From Nemertoderma westbladi (lineage: Eukaryota > Xenacoelomorpha > Nemertodermatida > Nemertodermatidae), in contig JAUCBJ010007148.1 of assembly GCA_032718475.1 (NCBI GenBank), positions 1 through 52,637 on the forward strand: DNA of 52,637 nucleotides, read 5' to 3'. Under the pieces are notes generated by a model. That model was not told the origin of the DNA, ran no database searches, and saw nothing but the letters and a program-made list of their open reading frames with translations. Below are positions 39,891-48,164 of the stretch, piece after piece; the first letter of the stretch is position 1; every line of letters begins with the position of its first letter. The position numbers and the translations under genes were made by a program.

Positions 39891-41678
39891 GGAAGTTAAA
39901 AACCGTCTAGAAGTAAAAAAAACGTATATAAGTCAAAAACCGTATATATGTTAAGTGGACTGTAAAATGTATCGTATACAAGTTAGGGATCTGCTATCAG
40001 ATTTGCGTAAAAGTTGATATTAACTATGACTATGATAACTATGACTCTCTTAAGGGGAAGTTAAAAACCGTCTAGAAGTAAAAAAAACGTATATAAGTCA
40101 AAAACCGTATATAAGTTGAGTGGACTGTAAAATTTATCGTCTACAAGTTAGGGGCTACCTGCTATCAGATTTGCATACAAGTTGATAGGTGATTTCTGCC
40201 CTGTGCACTGAATGTCACGTTGAATAAATTCATTGAAGCGCGGGTAAACAGCGGGAGTATCCATGACTCTCTTAAGGGAAATTAAAAACCGTATATAATT
40301 CAATAATGTTAGCTTATCCAATTCCGCTAACACAAACCCATAAAGTCAACCGTTAAGCAATATTGGGGGCCACGAGATTGGGTAACCAATAACTCGTGTC
40401 ATCCCAACAAAATGGGAAGGAGAAACACACAATAAGGGTCAGGGGCCAAACCCCTAACAGAGAGAGAATAGCTGGAGTGAACGGAAACACTCCAAAGGGT
40501 TCCAACAAGGATATTAGCCAATCAGGGGGGAAGCATCGACTGGGTAATGCAATGAGGCCAACCCATGCAGTATATATTGCCTGTCATCATGTCATTGTAG
40601 TAGTTATCCCAGTACAGTCAGGTAGTACGGTGACAGTCAAGACCGTCACTGCCGTCACCCATATTACCGGTCATCTATTCAGTCATTGGCGCTATCTGTT
40701 ATCATACCTACATATCTATATATCTACATTATATCTATACTGGAACAACAAACTCCTTTTCTATCACACGGTGCGGCTGACGCGTACGAAACAACACCGG
40801 ATAAACCGGGATCCTCTCGGATCCCGTCACAAATAAGGCAAAAAAAAAACTTTATATAAGTCAAAAACCGTATATAAGTTAAGTAGGACTGTAAAATGTA
40901 TCGTATACAAGTTAAGGGCTATCTGCTATCAGATTTGCGTAAAAGTTGATAGGTAATTTCTGCCCAGTGCTCTGAATGTCACGTTGAAGAATTTCATTGA
41001 AGCACGGGTAAACAGCGGGAGTAACTATGACTCTCTTAAGGGGAAGTTGAAAACTGTATATAAGTCAAAAACCGTATATAAGTCAAAAACCGTATATAAG
41101 TTAAGTGGACTATAAACTGTATCGTCTACAACTTATAGTATATAAGTTAAGTGGACTATAAACTGTATCGTTTACAAGTTAGGGGCTACTTGCTATCAGA
41201 TTTGCATACAAGATGATAGGTGATTTCTGCCCAGTGCTCTGAATGTCATGTTGAAGAAATTCATTGAAGCATGGGTAAAGAGAAGGAATAACTAAGGCTC
41301 TCTTAAGGGTAAGTTAAAAAACGTATATAAGTCAATAACCGTATATAAGTTATTTGGACTGTAAAATGTATCGTATACAAGTTAGGGGCTGCCTGCTATT
41401 AGATTTGCATACAAGTTGATAGGTGATTTCTGTCCAGTGCTCTGAATGTCACGTTGAAGAAATTCATTGAAGCGCGGGTAAACAGTGTGAGTAAATATGA
41501 CTCGCTTAAGGGGAATCAAAAACCGTATATAAGTCAAAAACCGTATATAAGTTAAGTGGACTGTAAAATGTATCGTTTACAAGTTAGGGGCTACCTGCTA
41601 TCGGATTTGCGTACAAGTTGATAGGTGATTTCTGCCCAGTGCTCTGAATGTCACGTTGAAGAAATTCATTGAAGCGCC

Positions 41679-41713
<35 letters not shown>

Positions 41714-41767
41714 GGAAGTTAAAAACCGTCTAGAAGTAAAAAAAACGTATATAAGTCAAAAACCGTG
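38890..41767. repeat. Satellite array, ~200-222-bp units
   Basis: The unit contains AACCGTATATAAGTTAAGTG, GTATCGTCTACAAGTTAGGG, TGATAGGTGATTTCTGCCCA and TTGAAGAAATTCATTGAAGC. Landmark CAAGTTAGG occurs at about 38911, 39114, 39336, 39538, 39760, 39979, 40144, then after the solo LTR at 40908, 41175, 41388 and 41580. One unit (about 39979-40144) is shortened. Two alternating lengths, about 203 and 222 bp, suggest a higher-order dimer. No coding function; the ORF at 40148-40333 is repeat. Confidence 0.9.
40307..40831 (+). mobile_element. Solo LTR of the BEL/Pao-like family
   Basis: 525 bp, TGTTAGCTTATCC ... GGATCCCGTCACA, homologous to the LTRs at 11680 and 21453 in the opposite window orientation. 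It is flanked by a 5-bp AATAA duplication (40302-40306 and 40832-40836) inside the satellite. This is the product of recombination between two LTRs of a full element. It defines the true LTR ends and shows the family duplicates 5 bp. The plus ORF at 40396-40836 is a readthrough of the LTR. Confidence 0.9.
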
Positions 41768-42760
41768 TTCCCCCCCATGATGACTTGGCCCTGGATTTAG
41801 GTGTATGTCCCCTGCCCTTAATAATAGCATTTTTATTGTTATCGATATGATTAGTAAAATGTCTAAGATTGTGCAACTATAGAATTGTAAACAGAAGTAT
41901 AAAGATTTGAGTATTATGAATAAAGTAACTGTATTTGAATACCGATAATTTTTATTTTTCTGTATCCCATTAAGATCTGCCCATTTATTTTTGTTTAAGT
42001 TCCAGTTTATCACTACTAAGGTAAAGTTTAGTCTAGGTGTGTAAATAGCTGTGAAACAACATATTACTACTAAATTTAGTATTATCATGGAAAATAATTT
42101 ATGTGATACTCTAAATCTACTTAAAATAAGGTTACAAAGCCCAGAAAAAGAAAGTAATATACAGGAATATGCTACATATGTAATATTATTTTTTTCCAGC
42201 CGTGCGTCAGACATATCCATTTTACTAGCGCCCCTGTACTTATCGGATATATGCTGATATAATAATTTTGAACCAAAAAAATTTATATTGTATTTCTGTA
42301 AATAACATATTATCAGTATAGTTATGCACAACTGTATAGCAAAGTATAACTTTTGTTTAGTAATTAATGCTATAATATTATTACTTTTCCTGACCCTACG
42401 ACGCTTGCTATTCAAATAAAGATTAATAAAATATTGTTGGTATAAAACAAAAACTGGCAATAATGCTAAAAATGTAATTGCCATACCTATGTATGTTGCT
42501 AGTATGGCGACTATAAATACGCTCGCACATATAAAAACTATAGATATCTTGATTAAAGTGAGTCTTGCTATTATTATAGCAATCATAAGATATATATATA
42601 ATAAAATATTGGAATTTACTGTAAACTCATAAACTAAATTAAATGTATTGTAAAGATAATCTTTGGGTAGATAATCATTTTCTGTAAGATTTTCATTTAA
42701 AGTAAAATTAATAAAAAACATTAAAACTGATATATAACACTGTGTTAAACTGTATATCAT
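41756..42760 (-). CDS. Multi-membrane-spanning protein ending in a 2A-like motif
   Basis: 334 codons from ATG 42760. About seven to eight hydrophobic helices are visible (around residues 4-22, 52-70, 74-108, 135-155, 197-215, 222-245, 280-315). It ends LLLRAGDIHLNPGP at about residues 312-325, matching the ribosome-skipping 2A pattern D-(V/I)-E-x-NPGP with His in place of Glu. Only nine further codons follow, the last few from satellite DNA (stop at 41756). In LINEs of several marine invertebrates, 2A motifs precede the endonuclease-RT part. Here that part is lost, so the ORF is the skipped-off N-terminal product. The function of the membrane part is unknown. AT-rich codons. Confidence 0.65.
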   Translation of the reverse strand: MIYSLTQCYISVLMFFINFTLNENLTENDYLPKDYLYNTFNLVYEFTVNSNILLYIYLMIAIIIARLTLIKISIVFICASVFIVAILATYIGMAITFLALLPVFVLYQQYFINLYLNSKRRRVRKSNNIIALITKQKLYFAIQLCITILIICYLQKYNINFFGSKLLYQHISDKYRGASKMDMSDARLEKNNITYVAYSCILLSFSGLCNLILSRFRVSHKLFSMIILNLVVICCFTAIYTPRLNFTLVVINWNLNKNKWADLNGIQKNKNYRYSNTVTLFIILKSLYFCLQFYSCTILDILLIISITIKMLLLRAGDIHLNPGPSHHGGEHGF

Positions 42761-43059
42761 AGTAAAATTAATTTAAGAGATTAGAAATATCTATTCAAAA
42801 TAAATGTTTTCAAGTTACTACCACTGTGATATATAATGCATGCATATATGGACCCGGCATATAAAAAAGGTAATATTTAAACTTAGAATATTTGGGCTAG
42901 ATGTGCTGGAGGAGGTTAATGATGGCCGCCATTAATCCAGGTTTCTTTGTAGACTCTGTGACGTGACCCCAAGGCACGTTATACCCCAAGGCGTCCTGGT
43001 ATTCCGCAATATTATGTCGTGTGGACTGTAACTCTATGGGGGTGGGTAGCAGGCGTGGT

Positions 43060-44802
43060 TTATGCGATGGAACAGATAATATTGGCTGACAGGTACGTGT
43101 AACATTCGTATTTGGTGACATTCCCCGACATTGCCTGCGGACGACTATTATCAATAACTGGCCGGCTTCGAAGATGAAACTTTATCGAGTTGGCCAGGAT
43201 TGCGATGAATCGTTCGGAAATGTGTTTGTTGTCGATGAGATGTGCTCTTGTTATCCGCGTATTGGATGCGAACTGTATATTTAATCTATAACATAGATTA
43301 CGTATTTGTGTATTGAAGGTAGAAACAATACAATCCGCGCGCGTTATTATACTTGAGACAGTAATTTCACATGTTGTCCATTTTGATCGCGCTTTTAAAA
43401 CGGCTTCTCTTAGATTTCCTATCATTTCTTCCTCCGTATCGCTGTTTATATCGTTCGTCCCAGTTTGTATATATATTTTCGATATATTAGGGAATTTGCG
43501 AGTGGCCCTTTCCATATTGGTCAGTAGTGTCTGGGATGTCCCCGTCGGAATCATCCTGGCTGACTTATGGATACCCTTGGTCGTTATGTGCCGTCGATTA
43601 CTATCCATGAATAACAGGCATTCAATTTTCGTAGTATTATCGTTAATTACGTCCGTGAACCCCTGCGATAGGGGTTTGTAGGCTGGCGTTGTCGGTTCCG
43701 ATCGCTGTCGCACGTCAGTTCGGTTCCGCGATGGGGGTTCGTCGGTTCGCGTTGTCGGTTCCGATCGTTGCCGCACGTCAGTTCGGTTCCGCGATGGGGG
43801 TTCGTTCGCTCGCGTTGTCGGTTCCGATCGCTGTTGCACGTCAGTTCGGTTCCGCGATGGGGGTTCATCGGCTCGCGTTGTCGGTTCCGATCGCTGTTGC
43901 ACGTCAGTTCGGTTCCGCGATGGGGGCTCGTCGGCTCGCGTTGTCGGTTCCGATCGCTGTTGCACGTCAGTTCGGTTCCGCAATGGGGGCTCGTCAGCTC
44001 GCGTTGTCGGTTCCGATCTTCGATTGTCGGTTTGGTTCCCAGTTATTGCACCGGGTTGGTCTATTAAGAAGACAGATGATATATTCTGCAAGGTTCCCTC
44101 ATTACCTGTATTGGAATCCAGCTCCATAGTATCGATAAATTTGCTTGCTGATCGGTGTGGATAACTACCAGGTAGAACTAAGCGGGAGTTAAGAATTGGA
44201 GAAGAATGAGCAATGAGATCAACATTACTGGTTGAGGTGGTAATTCTGTTTGCCGTACTGTCTACCTGAGTGTTAATAAACCTTGTTGTCTTAATAAAGT
44301 GATCTAATTGTTCTTGAAGTCCGTTAAGTTTGATTGTATCCTCTCGTCGAAGTTGATGGATTTGGGCTAATTGCATTTCAAGTGTGTTAATTCGAGATAT
44401 TGCTTGTGTCACGACCCTCGTTAAGTCTTCATTACTCTTTGAGGATGGGATGTGTATGTGGATGTCGTCGTCGTTATCGTCTACACTCATGGTTTCTTCA
44501 TTCCATTCTTCTCTGGTAGTGGTGTTTTCAAGGTTATCGCTACCAGAGAGACGATGTGGTGGGGATACCGGTATTTGGTATGGCGCTGATTTGCGGCGCG
44601 ATACGATATTCTGTTGTAAACGTTTTATAACTTGCGCTTTCGTACCACTAGTTTTTAGATTTAGCTTACCGAGTTCTTGCTTGAGGACCGGGTGTAAAAG
44701 CTTTTGTGGGATAACTGATTCGTTTGCCTTGTTGGCCAGTTCCCCCCCCCCCCCCCGGTCGCTAGAATACTCTAAAGGGGATCTATAGTTAAAATAGTGC
44801 AA
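43060..44802 (-). CDS. LINE ORF1: SAP-like, coiled coil, 21-aa repeats, SGNH-like domain
   Basis: 580 codons with no convincing ATG start: the frame opens after a stop near 44815, begins with TTG, and crosses a poly-G tract (44742-44756), so the true 5' end is uncertain. The region LKQELGKLNLKTSGTKAQVI (about residues 40-60) resembles a SAP nucleic-acid-binding motif. A helical, coiled-coil-like part spans about 130-190. Six 21-residue repeats (RSEPTTRADEPPSRNRTDVQ) follow. The C-terminal third resembles an SGNH/GDSL esterase: LLFMDSNRR, QTGTNDI and LIDNKHIS correspond to blocks I, III and V, as in CR1/L2-type ORF1s. Expected block-I Gly-Asp-Ser is Met-Asp-Ser. Confidence 0.65.
   Translation of the reverse strand: MHYFNYRSPLEYSSDRGGGGELANKANESVIPQKLLHPVLKQELGKLNLKTSGTKAQVIKRLQQNIVSRRKSAPYQIPVSPPHRLSGSDNLENTTTREEWNEETMSVDDNDDDIHIHIPSSKSNEDLTRVVTQAISRINTLEMQLAQIHQLRREDTIKLNGLQEQLDHFIKTTRFINTQVDSTANRITTSTSNVDLIAHSSPILNSRLVLPGSYPHRSASKFIDTMELDSNTGNEGTLQNISSVFLIDQPGAITGNQTDNRRSEPTTRADEPPLRNRTDVQQRSEPTTRADEPPSRNRTDVQQRSEPTTRADEPPSRNRTDVQQRSEPTTRANEPPSRNRTDVRQRSEPTTRTDEPPSRNRTDVRQRSEPTTPAYKPLSQGFTDVINDNTTKIECLLFMDSNRRHITTKGIHKSARMIPTGTSQTLLTNMERATRKFPNISKIYIQTGTNDINSDTEEEMIGNLREAVLKARSKWTTCEITVSSIITRADCIVSTFNTQIRNLCYRLNIQFASNTRITRAHLIDNKHISERFIAILANSIKFHLRSRPVIDNSRPQAMSGNVTKYECYTYLSANIICSIA
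43680..44045. repeat. 63-bp coding minisatellite in ORF1
   Basis: The landmark GTTGTCGG occurs at 43688, 43751, 43814, 43877, 43940 and 44003, an exact 63-bp period. The period keeps frame in both strands, which explains the long plus-strand ORFs at 43689-44129 and 43768-44067; these are shadows. Confidence 0.95.
44742..44756 (-). repeat. Poly-G tract near ORF1 5' end
   Basis: C15 on the plus strand, encoding glycine in ORF1. Its length may determine whether the upstream frame connects. Confidence 0.85.
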
Positions 44803-45954
44803 GCTACCAGCTTATTGGCTGATTTGCTGTACGCAGGTATCTGGGCTCTGTTTAATCGGCCAACCAGCCTAGAAAGGTTGCGTCATACATAGCCTTGTTT
44901 TTGTATCTCCCAATAGAATTTGAGTTAGCCTTGATTTTGACCTATCACAGAGCTACTGAACTGAAATTTTCCTATCTCACTGCTCTTTCTCTGTGTTGAA
45001 CGGGAGCTTCGTGGAATAAGGGTAGTTGGTATCCTCGTATAGAGCAGTAGTCACGAGTTTTTCAAAGCCACGAAAGAACGGCTTTGTAGTGTTTTGTGCT
45101 TTCTGCTTTTTAGCTCAACACTAGTAGGTTTAATTATAAGGACATATATCCTTTAACTGATCTGGCGGCTGCAACTGTACACTGGCTTTTAATCACTTGA
45201 ATATCTCACTGCTAAAATTTACCTGCTCAATCAATACTGTATATTGCTATTTGTTGTCGGTTATTCATTATATTGGTTGATGAATTATTATATTGGAATA
45301 ACGAGAAATAACCCCGAAAACCCAATATTCTTGATATACCGAAGGTAAGAGAGAAAGGTTACCAATAACGATTGTGACTTATGTTAAAGTGGTTTGAAGT
45401 GAATCTAATGTTATTTGATAGACCCTACATGAGTCAGTCTGTGTTCCTTTTATATGTGACTAAAATCAGTGAAGATTGGCAGATTAGTGTGCAGTATTGT
45501 GCAGCATTGTGTACGAGTGAGTCTGTTAAAGAAGCATTTCCTAAAGAATGCGCCATATATGTGAATTATAATTAAGCCATATCGTTGTGAGTAGTTTAAG
45601 TCATAACTCTGTTTATATAAATAAAGCGCCACGTCCTAAAGGAACTGTTAATATTCCCTAAGGTGAATAATATTGTCAGAGATTATATAATACTGTCAGT
45701 CGAATAATACATTAGGCTTACATAGCAATAAAATTAAACCGTCGAACCCAATCTCCCGGGAATATCCAGCGGGTGAATGATCGCGCACAGATTGGTTTCG
45801 ACTAGTGTAGTGAATCAAATACTTGTCATAGGCTAAAAAGCGATTTAATATCTAGAAGACATCTTAATTTGGCGGATTAAACTGCCAAAGGTCTGAAAGC
45901 GCGAACATTAAAGGATATAGCTTCTTTGTTGCAGTAAGCAATAAAGTTGAAAGT

Positions 45955-46110
45955 ACCGGTCAACCGGTAAACCTGAACCGGTACATCTGTAGGTCAGTAG
46001 GCCCAACTGCCAGAACCGGTACTGCCGTAGGTCCGTAGGTCCAACTGCCAGAACCGGTAATTCTGTAGGTCCGTAGGCCTAGCTGTCCTAACCGGTACTT
46101 CCGTATAAGT
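45955..46110. repeat. Minisatellite, ~50-bp unit, three copies
   Basis: Repeats of CTGTAGGTC(C/A)GTAGG(C/T)CCAACTGCCAGAACCGGTA-type sequence; copies end with ACCGGTA at about 45980, 46017 and 46056. Confidence 0.7.
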
Positions 46111-46269
46111 ACACTAGTATTATTCGATTTGATTGTTGCATACCGGTAGGCTGTTAAGGGATTAGGGATTGATCACCCCTTATTCCTTTATATGGTTTAC
46201 TTATTTCTGTCAAGTTTTATTTATTTGTAGGCCAGTATTGAACAGAAGGCGTGTAAGCCTGATCAGATT

Positions 46270-46850
46270 GTACAGACAATTTGTAGGCTGAGCTGTTGTC
46301 TGATTGCTGTTAAGTCCGAACGAATTGCAGTGTGTGTAGATCACCTGTCCGATTAAGTACGGTTAGGAAGTAGGGGCAGCGAATGCTGTAAGGTAAACCC
46401 CCAACTAAAGAATAAGTCGTACTACTGGGTTAGAACGCATACTCCCTAATCATTTCGGAGTCTGCATGTCCTGTAGTTTATTTAGGCTTGAGAGTAGTCT
46501 GCCATCGTTTAGTCTGTACTTTGTTTGTGTAAGTCTGTACGGGTAGCGTATAATTTTATTTAGATAATTTGTAGGCTGGATAGTTGTCTGGCTGTTATTA
46601 GGTCTGAACGGATTGCAGCGTGTGTAGATCACTTGTCCGATAAAGAACGGTTAGGAAGTAGGGGCAGCGAATGCTGTAAGGTAAACCCCCAATTAAAGAA
46701 TAAGTCGTACTACTGGGTTAGAACGCATACTACCTAATTATTTTGGAGTCTGCATATACCGTAGTTTGCTTAGGCTTGATAGTAGTCTGTCAGTGTTCGG
46801 TCTGCATTTTGTTTGAGTAGTTTGTACGCGTAGCGTAATATTTATTATTC
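46270..46850. repeat. Direct duplication of ~300 bp
   Basis: The segment 46270-46555 (AATTTGTAGGCTG ... GGTAGCGTATAAT) is repeated at 46564-46845. The core GGTTAGGAAGTAGGGGCAGC, GAATGCTGTAAGGTAAACCC and GAATAAGTCGTACTACTGGG blocks are nearly identical; outer parts differ at about 10% of positions by eye. Probably part of the LTR or leader of the downstream element. Confidence 0.85.
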
Positions 46851-48164
46851 AGAGTTTATGCGATTATCCGCAACATTCATTCCCCAAGTTTGTTCCTACA
46901 GTAATTGTGTTTGTTATACATACCGCTATAGTTAAATTAACCCCGGTACTACACGGGCTGCTTGGCGTAGGTAAAGACTGGTGATTTTGTGCATCGGTCA
47001 CTCCAGCAGATGCCGTGGTTCTTTTAGCTGTTCAAGTATATTTAACTACTGATTATCTGTTGTACAAGTACTCGTACCTAATTTAGGGTTTAGTGTACAG
47101 TGCTTTCCGAGAGTAATTAGTGTAGGCATTATATTTGTGTTGTAAAGTGGTTGATAGGCACGTTCGATTAGCTCTATTAACTTCTAGGTAGGAACACTCC
47201 GTGATACATAACGTAGAACCTATAGCGATACGGCTATAGGTCGTCAGGTGGTGGTATTTTCCTATCTGGACAACGCAGTGTATTTACTACTACTTATTAT
47301 TTTCAAATACCGTAGTACCCTGTCCGTTGTAATTACCAGATTCCTAACCCTTTGTTAGGCTGGTTTGTAGACTTCTTGTAAAATTACCCTGAAATTCGTA
47401 TTTTGCGTTTTTGTAAAATTTTGTGTTTATTTAGAGATTGTAATCTCACCCGAATTGTACGTAATTTGTAGTATTAAGTAACTTAGGTAAATTAGTATTA
47501 TTTGTTTTAGTGTCCTATAAGTAACACTTCACTGAAAGCGCACCGCTTTGTGTAGTGATTACTCCCCAGAAATAATAACATTTATTTCAAACATTGACAA
47601 ACCCATTAAAACGGGTATATATATATATTATAAATCAAATCTAACGATTTATAAATAGTAGGCCTGCCATACAACAATTAGGTCTCAATATCAGTTGGAC
47701 TACTGCTCAAATAGCGGTAATAAAGTAAGTAAAGTAACCAAGTAACCCTAAAAATTCAGAAATTCAATTATTTAAAGTAATTGATATACCGGTATTTACG
47801 ATAGGCCTATTATCTTTATTTCTATAAATTTAGGCTGAAATTATACCGGTACCTGTAATTAATTATAGTCCAGAATTATATATACTACAAACTGTAAGCT
47901 GTATACCGGTATTCCCGATAGGCCTATTATATATTTATATATATTTGTGCTAAATTTATACCGGTATTCGGTGATAAACCTAGTCTGTAATAATAGTTAT
48001 ATATACTATAAGCATACCGGTATTCTAATATATTATATATCACGCTACACTGAGTAGCAGTACCGGTAATTAATTACTAGGCTAGCAGTTAATACTGAGT
48101 TACTAGACTTACTCAGACTGTAATACAGACAGTAGGCAGTAGACATTCAACGGTATACATAGTC

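Larger units (their letters stand above)
41768..44802 (-). mobile_element. LINE 5' portion with SGNH-type ORF1 and 2A-bearing ORF2 start
   Basis: Two consecutive minus-strand ORFs typical of CR1/L2-like elements: an ORF1 with SAP-like and SGNH-esterase-like parts, then the start of ORF2, a multi-membrane protein ending with a 2A-like motif. Endonuclease and reverse transcriptase are missing because the element is cut at the satellite boundary (about 41767). 3' loss is unusual for LINEs, which normally lose 5' ends. Confidence 0.65.
44803..48164. other. Long non-coding stretch; LINE leader and probable LTR/leader of right-hand element
   Basis: No supported gene in 3.3 kb. ORFs of 60-64 codons at 45381-45632 and 46450-46632 lack domains. 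Contents noted separately: an ACCGGTA-rich minisatellite and a 300-bp duplication. A TATA-like run (GGTATATATATATATTATAAA) starts at about 47620. The LTR boundary cannot be fixed because the partner LTR lies beyond the window. Confidence 0.5.

Noticed and set aside
43689-44129. Repeat-rich plus-strand ORF
   Set aside because: Product of the 63-bp period, which keeps all frames open; the minus frame has the recognisable ORF1 domains.
45381-45632. Small ORFs on both strands
   Set aside because: About 60 codons, overlapping each other, no motif, no regulatory context.
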